Counted from the first letter of the stretch, positions 19,766 through 28,202 are shown. The stretch: 64,000 bases of DNA from JAFECT01 sp036501825 (GCA_036501825.1 DASXZP010000026.1:372001-436000); one strand, 5' to 3'. Numbers and translations are program-made. Notes: a model not told the origin generated them from the sequence alone.

Positions 19766-20224
19766 ATGGTCAAATCCGAAAGCGAACTAAGAAGTGTTCT
19801 CTTCAGGGCGTATGGTGGCTTTGGCGACAAGCGGCTAAAAGACCTCACCCGCGACGCGCCATTTATAGTAGATGATCGCTCGGAAGCGGATTTGGATGCG
19901 CGGGGCAATTTATTCCATTGGTTTTGTCAGCTCTGGGCGCGCGTTGAAGCGGCTGACCGACTCCAACTCACTTTTCGCGGCAGGGTGCCTGAGGGTCTCG
20001 CGGTCACCGAGTGGTTTGCAGCTCATGGAGCCAAGCAAACAAGTTATGGACTAGTGATCGAGCTTACGCCGATTAGCGTCGCAGATTTGACCGGGCTTTG
20101 TGATGCATTTTCGTCAATCTTAAGCCGACCCTACAAGGTCAAGGCTTACAAATACGTTGTGCCACGTGCAGTCGGTTCGTTGGAGCAGCTCAGATGCGTG
20201 CTTTCAAACGCATGGGATGATTGA
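19766..20224 (+). CDS. Unrecognised defence-island protein
   Basis: 152 residues starting MVKSESELR; GGTGGA lies five bases upstream. No family recognised. Mixed alpha/beta, acidic, with an Arg/Asp-rich N-terminus and a tail with YKVKAYKYVVPRAVGSLEQLR. It follows the HNH gene by 75 bases on the same strand and faces the CBASS operon. It could be a third Septu-like component, a regulator or immunity-type protein, or an unrelated passenger. Confidence 0.65.
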   Translation: MVKSESELRSVLFRAYGGFGDKRLKDLTRDAPFIVDDRSEADLDARGNLFHWFCQLWARVEAADRLQLTFRGRVPEGLAVTEWFAAHGAKQTSYGLVIELTPISVADLTGLCDAFSSILSRPYKVKAYKYVVPRAVGSLEQLRCVLSNAWDD

Positions 20225-20234
20225 TGCGAGGTTG

Positions 20235-20250
20235 GAGAGCGCGAGCTCTC
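20235..20250. terminator. Hairpin between convergent defence operons
   Basis: GAGAGC-GCGA-GCTCTC: a perfect six-base stem with a GNRA-type tetraloop, extendable by flanking TTG/CAA pairing. It lies in the 39-base gap between the 152-residue gene and cap3, which converge. No strong T-run follows on either strand, so a bidirectional terminator or insulator role is only likely. Confidence 0.5.
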
Positions 20251-20263
20251 GCAACTGATGCTG

Positions 20264-20737
20264 CTAGGTTGCTGTCGGTGACCAAAGGATTGATCGCTCG
20301 TCTTCTACGGAACGACCCAACGGTGTTATTGGACCAAGTCGTCGGCCGCAGGCTACGTAGAGGCCTTCCATCCCCTGAATGATGAAGGCTAAGTCTCGCT
20401 CTTGCTTCTGTATTTGAGTGCGCCAATCCGCATGGTCGATCGTCGAGGGAACCGGAACGCGCTCTGGATGGCTGTGCCACTCACCGATATAGGTAATTGT
20501 CTTGTTGGAGCTCCTCCAAGCGTCGGTGGCGATCTCCTGGTGACCGGTCGATGCTCGCCAGAAACGCGTGAAACTGAATCGGTCTGCTGCTTGCGGTGGG
20601 GTGGCTTGAAGGACGTGGAGGTAGTCGCCCCGGATACAGCCCAGCAGAATTCCGCCTACTTCATGCTTGAAACGTGCTTGTTCAGCGGTATGGCGAACTG
20701 TCTGGAGGGGCTCCCGATCAATCAATATTCCCCTCAT
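20264..20737 (-). CDS. cap3: CBASS Cap3-like JAMM/Mov34 isopeptidase
   Basis: 157 residues. JAMM metalloprotease motif: Glu of HEVGGILLG near residue 26, then GEWHSHP with the two zinc His and S-x-x-D in PSTIDHADW. In type II CBASS, Cap3 removes the conjugate that Cap2 attaches to the CD-NTase C-terminus, and so limits activation. The ATG overlaps the cap2 stop by four bases, so it is the last gene of the cdn-cap2-cap3 operon. Confidence 0.9.
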   Translation of the reverse strand: MRGILIDREPLQTVRHTAEQARFKHEVGGILLGCIRGDYLHVLQATPPQAADRFSFTRFWRASTGHQEIATDAWRSSNKTITYIGEWHSHPERVPVPSTIDHADWRTQIQKQERDLAFIIQGMEGLYVACGRRLGPITPLGRSVEDERSILWSPTAT

Positions 20738-22410
20738 GCAGCGCCATCAGAAAAAGTACTGCGGCAGGCCGGACATTCAGAGTCCGGCCCCCAACTCCGG
20801 TCTTTGAAAGGGATTGTTGCGTCGGGTGAAAGGCGACGGGTCCGAACACGGGGGCCGGGGTTTTCGGGCTTTTCTGCCCATTCTAGAACTGCCTGCAAGC
20901 TAAGAGCTGCGGCCATCGCTGGTGCCGTCGCAGCGTATGGGATGTGAGCTCCGTCGCCACAGGTTGCGGTAACCATTTGCGTGTGAGTGCCAGGCTTAAG
21001 GGGGTTGGCCTTAAACTCCCCATGGCCTGGCCTTAGACATTTCAGGCAGGCATGTTCAAAATCAGTCACTAGGATCGTCTGCACAGCGAGTCCGTTGCCG
21101 TGCACCGCGGAATGGATGATTGGTGGGAAACCGCGTTCTCGACGCACTTGGATGGCGTGGTCATTCAACTTAAGCGCCAAAGGATTGTTGCCCGTGGCGT
21201 CGATAAGCAGATCGAATTTTTCCAACGATGGTAGGCAGTCGAGGACGTTCTTTCTAACAGCAGTAACGGTCACGCTCGGATGAAAGCGTTTTGCTTCAAG
21301 GGCGAGCGCCTCAACCTTTGCTTTGCCGACATCCGCGAGCCCCAAGACGTGGCGCCCGAGGTTTTCTTCACTCAGGTTGTCGGGGTCAATTAAACAAAGC
21401 GGGTTGTCCGGCCCGCCGGCACCACATTTTACGAGATCCAGCGCAAGCCGTCCGCCTATGGCCCCCGCGCCAATGACACCGACCTTCTTGTTAGCAAGCG
21501 GCGATGGATCAGCTAGCCGAGCGTTGACGAGATCGAGATAGGCGACGGATTTTAGGCTATGTCGCTTAAGGGTCATCTGTTCTGGGTGCCTTTCGATCCA
21601 AGCCCTGCGGCGACGCGGGGGCGCCTTTCGAAATGCCTTCGCTTCGATCACAGGCCATTCGAATTGAACTGCGATCGCGCCGTTGGGGGCGATTATTGCT
21701 ACTATTCCACCGTCCACGACGTCGGATGCATCAACGTACGCTAGATCATCGAGAGAGATAAATTCTGCAATCCACGACCTGAAGCTGGACAACGAGTCGC
21801 CTGGGCGTTTTTCGTCGGTAAGCACAAGTGGGGTGATTGTCCGTAGGATGCGCACCGGCGATCTTGCAGGTGAAAGCGTAAGGCGGGACCACGCCGCCAC
21901 CGTTCTTGTTGTGGCGACAAGGGGCGCATCGTTTTCATTTGCCCGACGATATAGGTTTGCCAGTCCGGTGAAGTCGGGAGGTAGGTCAGACTTAAGCGTT
22001 AGGACGGGTTTCCAATAGCTGATGAACTCTCGGTACTGATCGGCGATGGGATTGCCGTGCAGGACAAGCGCGAGGGTCGTCTCTACATTGGATAGGCATC
22101 GCAGGATGGCGCCGCCGCCATCATAGATGTCGTACTCTTCGAACGCAGTCGTTGCGTAACAAAGAGCTCCGTCAGTATCGACGTGTGCATCTATACGAGC
22201 GCTTATCGCATCGTCGAGAATCTGAACGCGAGGAGGGGTTATCAGCAGTGGATCGAGAACGAGGAGTTCGATCAGTACCGAGAGAGAGCCCGACTTAATC
22301 GAGCCTTTGTACAGCGGTGAGCCGCCCCTGGTCCCAACCTGCCGAAAGCCGCGTGACTGTAGCGTAACGTGGATCGCGCCACGAGCACGCTCCTCAAGCG
22401 TTGCACTCAC
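20734..22410 (-). CDS. cap2: CBASS Cap2-like E2-E1 fusion
   Basis: 558 residues. N-terminal E2-like domain with candidate catalytic C84 (DGALCYATT). From about 300 an E1/ThiF domain with GVIGAGAIGG (311-320) nucleotide loop, LIDPDNLSEENLGRH, a Cys pair CLKC (455/458) matching CPAC (546/549) as a probable zinc site, and candidate E1 Cys 484 (TATCGDG). Known Cap2 proteins ligate the CD-NTase C-terminal glycine to a target and prime signalling. Four-base overlaps with both neighbours show tight coupling. The assignment of C484 as the E1 cysteine is inferred by position. Confidence 0.92.
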   Translation of the reverse strand: MSATLEERARGAIHVTLQSRGFRQVGTRGGSPLYKGSIKSGSLSVLIELLVLDPLLITPPRVQILDDAISARIDAHVDTDGALCYATTAFEEYDIYDGGGAILRCLSNVETTLALVLHGNPIADQYREFISYWKPVLTLKSDLPPDFTGLANLYRRANENDAPLVATTRTVAAWSRLTLSPARSPVRILRTITPLVLTDEKRPGDSLSSFRSWIAEFISLDDLAYVDASDVVDGGIVAIIAPNGAIAVQFEWPVIEAKAFRKAPPRRRRAWIERHPEQMTLKRHSLKSVAYLDLVNARLADPSPLANKKVGVIGAGAIGGRLALDLVKCGAGGPDNPLCLIDPDNLSEENLGRHVLGLADVGKAKVEALALEAKRFHPSVTVTAVRKNVLDCLPSLEKFDLLIDATGNNPLALKLNDHAIQVRRERGFPPIIHSAVHGNGLAVQTILVTDFEHACLKCLRPGHGEFKANPLKPGTHTQMVTATCGDGAHIPYAATAPAMAAALSLQAVLEWAEKPENPGPRVRTRRLSPDATIPFKDRSWGPDSECPACRSTFSDGAA

Positions 22411-23606
22411 CCGGATGTCGATGTCCCGACTCTCGGGGAGGGAGCGCGCGCCGGTGAGATGCTTCTAACCTTTTCAATCACCGCGACGGCCGAGATCAAT
22501 GACGTATCGTTCGGCATGCGCGGCCCGAAGAGCTTGCGTAGCCGTTGAAGAGCACCGCCAGCGGATGCTTCGCTGGTGATCGCCTTTTCCATTTCCGATG
22601 CTAGGAGTCGAGCGGCCAGTTGAAACTGGTTGCGTTCGTCAACGGACCATTCGTCGTTGAGCTGCTTGCTTTCCACTACCGGATTGTAAATCGGTGATCC
22701 CAGCTTGATAGCCAAGGCTCGCGCCACCACAAGCAAGCCGTCATCGTCGCGGTTGGGCAATGGAGGCGTGTTAGCTTCGTCGAGCGCATCGACGGCGCAA
22801 ACCATCAAGGAGAGAGAGCTGAGGCGACACGCATCCCATCTCTCGTCTCGCCACGCCTTAATATATCGGACAATGCGGCGCAGGTCGGTCCAGGCTTTGT
22901 GCCGTTTCACGGCATCTACGAACCAATCTTCGAGTTCGAGCGGATCCGACTGTTCCCAACCCTTCTTGCGATGTGCAACGTAGACTTCTTCAGGGTTGAG
23001 CCGGATAGCAACTGTCGGATCATGAGTCGCTGAGTCTGCAGCTGCGCTTGACTTAGCCATCGCGCGTTCAAGGAGCTCGACCTTCGCATCCGGAACTGCG
23101 TAAATATTGAGATCGATGTGCGATTCCGAGTCAATTTCCATTCGGATGCAGATGTTCTTGCTTGTGTCCAGGTTCCAGCCCTCGGCTTCACACAGCTCGA
23201 CCAGGATCGCTTCAACGATCTTGTAAAGGGTTGAGGAGGCGACTGCCGGATGAGCACCCTCAAGGATCGACATCGGCAGATACATGCCTTCGTCAAGGTC
23301 GATCTGTTGCCCATGCCGCGCTGGCTGGTTCAACGTGTCGTACGCCCAAGAACCCTGCGTCCGAAATAGCGGACGAAGTGATTTATCCCGCAGGTCGGCA
23401 CGCTTGGCGACCACGAGGTATCTCGGGTTGTAGTATTCATCTTGAGGCGCGTAGTCGCTCGCCCTGGCGAGGCCGGACCGCAGGGCGGCGCGCACCAATT
23501 TGCGCGCACGAAGTAGCTTGTTGCGCTGTAAGTCGCTGATAACCAGAGAGTTTTTGAGGCAAGGCTGGGGCGCCGGCTGATAAAAAAGTTTGTGCGCGTT
23601 GTACAT
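22407..23606 (-). CDS. cdnA: CBASS CD-NTase, DncV-like cyclic dinucleotide synthase
   Basis: 399 residues when started at 23606 (MYNAHKLFYQP; GAGGGG seven bases upstream), which matches where Vibrio DncV begins. Nucleotidyltransferase motif GSWAYDTLN (G85-S86), metal residues D103 and D105 in QIDLDEG, and D165 in HIDLNIYAVP. The later VEDWF-like LEDWFVDAVKRHKAW and YIKAWRDERWD are also DncV features. The C-terminus ends in Gly, as expected for a Cap2 substrate. Predicted to make a cyclic dinucleotide after phage infection; DncV makes 3',3'-cGAMP, but the product here is not proven. A longer start at 23693 would overlap the divergent effector. Confidence 0.93.
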   Translation of the reverse strand: MYNAHKLFYQPAPQPCLKNSLVISDLQRNKLLRARKLVRAALRSGLARASDYAPQDEYYNPRYLVVAKRADLRDKSLRPLFRTQGSWAYDTLNQPARHGQQIDLDEGMYLPMSILEGAHPAVASSTLYKIVEAILVELCEAEGWNLDTSKNICIRMEIDSESHIDLNIYAVPDAKVELLERAMAKSSAAADSATHDPTVAIRLNPEEVYVAHRKKGWEQSDPLELEDWFVDAVKRHKAWTDLRRIVRYIKAWRDERWDACRLSSLSLMVCAVDALDEANTPPLPNRDDDGLLVVARALAIKLGSPIYNPVVESKQLNDEWSVDERNQFQLAARLLASEMEKAITSEASAGGALQRLRKLFGPRMPNDTSLISAVAVIEKVRSISPARAPSPRVGTSTSG

Positions 23607-23674
23607 CTTGTGTCCCCTCGAGGCCCCACCCACATGATCTAGGTCGGGGCAGGAAAAGTTCAAGGGGGGAAACT

Positions 23675-24430
23675 GTGAATGCAATTTGGCCATGGCAACG
23701 TTGGCTGTATGTTGCTGTTTTTATTTGTAGTTTGACCAGTTTTGCCGCGTTTGCGCTCGATCCCAATCACGTCTGGACCGCGAAGCATCTCTGGAGCGCT
23801 GTGCGGACGGGGATGTCGATCGGTATCACCATCTGCGGTTTCATCGTGGCCACTCCCGTATGGCGGTTACTGTGGGTTTTCCCGGGGATGAGCCAGAAGC
23901 TTCCGCTTCTCGATGGTCGATGGAGCGGAATCCAATCCTCCAACTGGCCGGTAATAGAGGCGATGAAAAACGCTGCGAAAACCTCATCCGCCGGGATCGA
24001 CGTTGATAACGCTGAAACTGTCTTGCCGGCTCTCTTGGATACTCAGTTAAAGGTCGAAATTCGAACCACGTTTTTTAGTATTAGAATGGAGCTTTTGAGT
24101 GTTGTAACTAATTATCAGAATTCAATTCTAAAAGCTGCAGTCCTAACGCCTGAAACCGATCTCGCGCGCGGGCGACTGACTTATGTCTTTGAGGGGCGCG
24201 TGCCGCGCCCGAAATCAACAGACGTCGATCGATTTGACGGCGCGGCTGAACTGGAAATTTATTCTGCTGGTCGTGACGAATTGGAGCTTAAGGGCAAGGT
24301 CTGGACCAACCGAAACTGGCCTAAAGGCTTGAACACAGCTGGCGTAGTCGAACTGAAGCGAGAAGAAAGTTGGGCGGTTCCTAGCTTCTTACGCCTCGGC
24401 GTGAAGGGCAGGGAAGCATCGGGAGTGTGA
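23675..24430 (+). CDS. cap15: Cap15-like CBASS effector (two TM + beta-rich domain)
   Basis: 251 residues. Two membrane helices (about 8-28 and 42-66), then LLDGRWSGIQSSNWP and a beta-strand-rich cytosolic domain to the end. This is the architecture of the SMODS-associated 2TM-beta effectors (Cap15), whose beta barrel binds the cyclic nucleotide and then disrupts the inner membrane. GTG 23675 has AAGGGGGGA upstream. Unusual in being divergent from the CD-NTase operon, with a 68-base intergenic region. No phospholipase or nuclease effector, as seen with many DncV-like systems, is present. Identification rests on architecture and context. Confidence 0.78.
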   Translation: MNAIWPWQRWLYVAVFICSLTSFAAFALDPNHVWTAKHLWSAVRTGMSIGITICGFIVATPVWRLLWVFPGMSQKLPLLDGRWSGIQSSNWPVIEAMKNAAKTSSAGIDVDNAETVLPALLDTQLKVEIRTTFFSIRMELLSVVTNYQNSILKAAVLTPETDLARGRLTYVFEGRVPRPKSTDVDRFDGAAELEIYSAGRDELELKGKVWTNRNWPKGLNTAGVVELKREESWAVPSFLRLGVKGREASGV

Positions 24431-24461
24431 GTCGCCTGAGGACGTGTCCCCGGGGTTCAAA

Positions 24462-25013
24462 TCAAGTAGCCGCGTACGTGACCCTGACCGCGTCCTTGCC
24501 AAGCCGCTTAGCCTCAACAAGCCGCAACCCCGGCCGCGCTCCCGCAAAGAACGGCTTCCCCCCACCCAGCACGAAGGGCCGGAAGTACAGCCGGTACTCG
24601 TCGATCAACCCCATCGCACTGAGCTGCCCCGCCAGGTCCGGTCCCGCGACGTCGATCTCGCCGTCCACCTCCGCCTTCAGCTTCCGCACAAACCCTTCCA
24701 GGTCCCCTTCGACCAGCGTCGCGTTCGGCCCCACCGTTTTCAGCGAGCGTGACACCACCAACTTCGGCTTCGCGCGCCACGCCGCCGCGAAGTCGTGGTC
24801 GACCGCGTCCCACTGCGGCAGATCCTCGTCCCAGTAGCGCATGATCTCGTACATGCGCGCGCCGTACAGACAGCCGGCCAGGTTGCGGACGTGGTCGTTG
24901 AAGTGCTGATGCAGCGAGGGATCGGGCGGCGGCATCGCGGTGACGCCCGGCTCGCCCTCGATCTGCACATAGCCGTCGAGTGACTGCATCATGCCGAAGA
25001 TGAGTTTCGCCAT
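24462..25013 (-). CDS. Dihydrofolate reductase-like (RibD C-terminal) protein
   Basis: 183 residues. MAKLIFGMMQSLDGYVQ start, then GARMYEIMRYW, LVVSRSLKTVGPNATLVEGDL, IDVAGPDLAGQL and EYRLYFRPFVLGGGKPFF: the RibD_C/YwjB-like fold that binds NADPH. It is a common orphan family; substrate unknown. It is the first gene beyond the defence island and returns to high GC. Confidence 0.88.
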   Translation of the reverse strand: MAKLIFGMMQSLDGYVQIEGEPGVTAMPPPDPSLHQHFNDHVRNLAGCLYGARMYEIMRYWDEDLPQWDAVDHDFAAAWRAKPKLVVSRSLKTVGPNATLVEGDLEGFVRKLKAEVDGEIDVAGPDLAGQLSAMGLIDEYRLYFRPFVLGGGKPFFAGARPGLRLVEAKRLGKDAVRVTYAAT

Positions 25014-25273
25014 CGCGCGTCACCTGGCCTGCGGCCGGGCGGGGGACTCTGCGCCCAGCTTCAATTCCCTGAGAGTACGCCAAGCCGCGCGATCAAGGAA
25101 GAAAACGGCGCGCTGGAATAAGGCCGCTTTTCGAATCGCGCGGGGCTTGGCGAATGCGCTTCGAGGCGTCGCGGTGTGTCACGCAGGCGGAAGGCTGGCG
25201 TCCGCGGGTCGGGGGCGCCTTTCCCTGTCCTTGGGCTTGGCATACCCTGGCCGCTCCACGGGGGAACAGGTCC
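25014..25273. other. Intergenic region, no gene seen
   Basis: 260 bases between the divergent DHFR-like gene and the secreted protein gene at 25274. All frames here give Arg/Ala-rich translations without protein character. Promoters for both genes are expected here but no clear -35/-10 pair could be set. Confidence 0.5.
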
Positions 25274-25837
25274 ATGCGCCTTGCGCTCATCCTGGCGGCG
25301 TCGGCGGGGCTGCTGGTCGCGACGCCCGCGGCGGCGGCCGACGTGGGCCGGTGCGTGTGGGAGCACATCCCCCAGGACGAGCGGGACCGCGCCATCGCGC
25401 CGGTCGCCATCCCGGCGGACCGCGACACCTATCCCGACGCCTTCGCCGCGGCGATCAGCGACGCGAGCGAGAATGCGGCCATGACCGCATGCGGCGTCGC
25501 CACCGATCGGCACGATGCGGCGGACGCGGCGTTCGACGTCTATGCCTGGCGGGTCTGGGCCGAACACCGCCTGTTCCTCTACGAACCGCACATCGCGCCG
25601 CGCCGGCTGGACGACGCGTGGAACGCGCTCGGCGCCGAACTGAAACAGCGCATCGCCCGCGAAGCCGCCTACGACCTCAAAACCGGCGCGCCGTCGCCGG
25701 GCCTGGAAGCCGACCTGAACGAAGCCAAGGCCCAGGTCCGCGCCTTCCTCAACCTGCCGAGCCTCATCTCCGACGACGCCGACATCGCCCTGCGCACCGA
25801 CATCCTGATGCGCGCACGGGAGCAGGGGACAGGTTAA
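25274..25837 (+). CDS. Secreted protein of unknown function
   Basis: 187 residues with signal peptide MRLALILAASAGLLVATPAAAA. The mature part is helical and acidic (DRDTYPDAFAAAISDASENAAM, LGAELKQRIAREAAYDLKTG). No motif recognised. The last codons REQGTG and the TAA stop are provided by the family 1 repeat starting at 25825, exactly as in rlmE. Start set by the signal peptide. Confidence 0.75.
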   Translation: MRLALILAASAGLLVATPAAAADVGRCVWEHIPQDERDRAIAPVAIPADRDTYPDAFAAAISDASENAAMTACGVATDRHDAADAAFDVYAWRVWAEHRLFLYEPHIAPRRLDDAWNALGAELKQRIAREAAYDLKTGAPSPGLEADLNEAKAQVRAFLNLPSLISDDADIALRTDILMRAREQGTG

Positions 25838-25899
25838 GGTGTCCCATCGCGTCGTGCCGCACTGACCGTTCCACATCGGGGACACCTTAACCTGTCCCC
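25825..25899. repeat. Family 1 palindromic element, single-hairpin form
   Basis: GGGGACAGGTTAAGGTGTCCC at 25825-25845 and its exact complement GGGGACACCTTAACCTGTCCCC ending 25899. Inside the previous gene's last codons; supplies the TAA stop. The rest of 25900-26200 shows no gene. Confidence 0.92.
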
Positions 25900-26200
25900 G
25901 ATCTTCGCGTGGTGATCGTATTTCAATCACGAAATTCAAGCGCGCCTGCCGCGTGGACCCGAGAGTCCACCGAGGTCAAACCCAACAACGCCTTGCGATT
26001 ACAGGCTAAATTCGCGCCGCATTGCGTCTCCCGCTAGGGTTGCTCTATGGTTATGCCGGGGTGTTTTCCTTCGCGCAGGGTGGAGTGGACGGCGGTCAGA
26101 TTCGGTCCGGCCACCGTCATCCCCAACCCGGGGTGAGCCTCTGAACGGTCGGATTTGGCAGGGCGCGCGTTAGTCGGCGCGCCGCAAGGGGGATTGGTTG

Positions 26201-26767
26201 ATGGGCGGCGCTTCGGCTTTTGTCGTGTTCTTGATTTTCGCGGCGATGTATTTCATCCCGACGATCATTGCGTTTCTTCGTAAGCACAAAGACGCACCGG
26301 CGATTGCGGCGATCAATTTTCTGCTGGGCTGGAGCGTGGTCGGTTGGTTCATATCGTTTATCTGGTCGTTGTCCGATCCGCGCGGCCGCGCCGCCATGCA
26401 AACGGTCGTCATCAACAACACAGCAAACAACAACAACAACACCGCGCCGCCGATCGCCGCGCCCGCGGCGGGGCCCATCGACCAGGACATGCAGTTCTGG
26501 GACAGCCTTAGCGACAAAACCAATGTCGATTCGCTCGAAGAATACCTGATGCGATTCCCGCAAGGACGTTTCGTCGCGCTCGCGCGGGCGCGGCTGGAGC
26601 GAACCCAACCCGCGCCGGCGGCGAAATTGGAACAGGCTGAGGCGATCGCCGCCCCCGCCGTGACCGAGGCGGACCCCGCGCAAGCTTGCACAACGTGCAA
26701 CGCGGCGCTGTCGCCAGCCGCAAAGTTCTGCGAAGAGTGCGGAACGCCTGCCCTGGCCAGCGCGTGA
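26201..26767 (+). CDS. Superinfection-immunity-like membrane protein with zinc ribbon
   Basis: 188 residues. Two membrane helices at the N-terminus (about 5-22 and 37-60) with LLGWSVVGWFISFIWSL, the feature of the superinfection-immunity (Imm) domain family. An Asn/Pro-rich linker, a helical stretch (SLEEYLMRFPQGRF), and a C-terminal zinc ribbon CTTC...CEEC follow. Cytoplasmic ribbon and membrane anchor suggest a scaffold or sensor; role unknown. ATG 26201 has AAGGGGGA upstream. Followed after 10 bases by another zinc-ribbon membrane protein. Confidence 0.75.
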   Translation: MGGASAFVVFLIFAAMYFIPTIIAFLRKHKDAPAIAAINFLLGWSVVGWFISFIWSLSDPRGRAAMQTVVINNTANNNNNTAPPIAAPAAGPIDQDMQFWDSLSDKTNVDSLEEYLMRFPQGRFVALARARLERTQPAPAAKLEQAEAIAAPAVTEADPAQACTTCNAALSPAAKFCEECGTPALASA

Positions 26768-26777
26768 TCCGGCCGTC

Positions 26778-27590
26778 ATGAGCGCATGCGGCGCCTGTGG
26801 CGCGGAGGTTTCGGCAGGCGCCAAGTTCTGCCGAACCTGCGGCGCAGCGGTCGCCGCCGTCCCCGCCGGCGCGCCCTGTCCAGCGTGCGGTCGCGACCTC
26901 AAGCCGGGCGCCAGGTTCTGTGCAGGCTGCGGCGGCGCCGTCGGCGCTGTTGAAACGCAAGCGCCGCCTCCACCGCCGCCTGCGGCGGGACCCGCGGCGG
27001 CGTTGGTCGGGCCTGCGGGCCTCAACCTGGGACGGTTCCATCCTTCGGAAATCTATTCGCGTGTGCGAGCGGGCGACCGGGTCGCGATCTCGATCGCCGC
27101 CGGCGCCGCGACGGTTGTCTTGGGGATGCTTGTTCTTTTCGTCTGGCTCGGCGTCAAGGCCATGCACCCGTCGTCGGTGACCTACTACGCGACACGACGC
27201 ACGAATGTCCGCGACGCCCCGACATCATCGGGCTCGCTGGTGATCGGCGCCGTGGTGCGCGGCGAGCGCCTCTCCGGCGAGATGGTGAAGAGCCCGGACG
27301 GCACAACCGCATGGTTGAAAGAAAAACTTCCCACCGGCGCGAACGGATACATCTGGGCTAAGAACCTCTCGCCGCAACCGCGCCCCGGCGTCGTCAACGC
27401 AGCGATCGGCAAGTACCGCAGCGTGAGCACGATCGCGGTTCACGCCGAACCGTCAGCGGCATCGCCGGTGATCGGTGAGCTGCAGCAGGGCGAAGTCGCC
27501 GAGGTTGCTGGCACGGTCGCCGGCGGGTGGCAGGAGCTGGCGCTCAAGGGCGGCGGTGTCGGATACGTGCTCGTCGGTGGGCCGTCGTAG
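26778..27590 (+). CDS. Zinc-ribbon membrane protein with SH3-like domains
   Basis: 270 residues. Two N-terminal double-CxxC zinc ribbons (CGACG...CRTCG and CPACG...CAGCG, within 1-55), a Pro-rich linker, one membrane helix (about 105-128), then two SH3b-like repeats (TNVRDAPTSSGSLVIGAVVRGE and TIAVHAEPSAASPVIGELQQGE). The SH3 part is predicted to be periplasmic and may touch peptidoglycan. Probably an operon with the preceding zinc-ribbon gene. Function unknown. Confidence 0.8.
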   Translation: MSACGACGAEVSAGAKFCRTCGAAVAAVPAGAPCPACGRDLKPGARFCAGCGGAVGAVETQAPPPPPPAAGPAAALVGPAGLNLGRFHPSEIYSRVRAGDRVAISIAAGAATVVLGMLVLFVWLGVKAMHPSSVTYYATRRTNVRDAPTSSGSLVIGAVVRGERLSGEMVKSPDGTTAWLKEKLPTGANGYIWAKNLSPQPRPGVVNAAIGKYRSVSTIAVHAEPSAASPVIGELQQGEVAEVAGTVAGGWQELALKGGGVGYVLVGGPS

Positions 27591-27623
27591 GACCCTGAGC
27601 TGCCGCTTGGAGCGGTCGCGCCG

Positions 27624-28115
27624 CTAGCTGTTCGCCGCCGGCTCCCGCGCCGCCGCCTCGATCTTCGCCACGTCGATCTTCTGCATAGTCATCATCGCAT
27701 CGAACGCGCGCTTCGAAACCTCGCCGCCCTGCGCCAACGCATCCGTCAGCGCACGCGGCGTGATCTGCCAGAACACGCCCCACCGGTCCCTGCACCAGCC
27801 GCAGTCGCTCGCCAGCCCGCCGTTGCCGACGATGGCGTTCCAATAGCGGTCGGTCTCGGCCTGGTCGTCGGTGGCGATCTGAAACGAGAACGCTTCGGTT
27901 GGCTTGAACATCGGCCCGCCGTTCAGCCCGAAACACGCCACGCCGCAGACCGTGAACTCGACCGTCAACGCGTCGCCGGCCTTCCCACCCGGAAAGTCGG
28001 ACGGCGCGCGGAACACCGCGTCCACCGAACTGTCGGGAAAGGTCTGCGCATAAAACGTCGCCGCGGCTTCCGCGTCCTTGTCGTACCACAGGCAGATGGT
28101 GTTCTTGCTCTTCAT
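27624..28115 (-). CDS. VOC/PhnB-like glyoxalase-fold protein
   Basis: 163 residues, start MKSKNTICLWYDKDAEAAATFYA at 28115 with GGAG upstream. PhnB-like vicinal oxygen chelate fold with FGLNGGPMFKPTEAFSFQI and NAIVGNGGLASDCGWCRDRWGVFWQI. No substrate can be inferred. A family 1 repeat lies 10 bases upstream of the start, within the promoter region shared with the divergent GST gene. Confidence 0.85.
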   Translation of the reverse strand: MKSKNTICLWYDKDAEAAATFYAQTFPDSSVDAVFRAPSDFPGGKAGDALTVEFTVCGVACFGLNGGPMFKPTEAFSFQIATDDQAETDRYWNAIVGNGGLASDCGWCRDRWGVFWQITPRALTDALAQGGEVSKRAFDAMMTMQKIDVAKIEAAAREPAANS

Positions 28116-28125
28116 GGGCGGCTCC

Positions 28126-28202
28126 GGGGACAGGTTAAGGTGTCCCTTCCTGTTGCGCTTGATACTGCGCGTTCCGCATGGGGGACACCTTAACCTGTCC
28201 CC
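28126..28202. repeat. Family 1 palindromic element, single-hairpin form
   Basis: GGGGACAGGTTAAGGTGTCCC at 28126 and complement GGGGACACCTTAACCTGTCCCC ending 28202. Unlike other copies it sits between divergent genes, close to the VOC gene start. Confidence 0.9.

Noticed and set aside
23607..23693. Longer CD-NTase start at 23693
   Set aside because: It would overlap the divergent effector's start; the start at 23606 has a good ribosome site and matches the DncV N-terminus.
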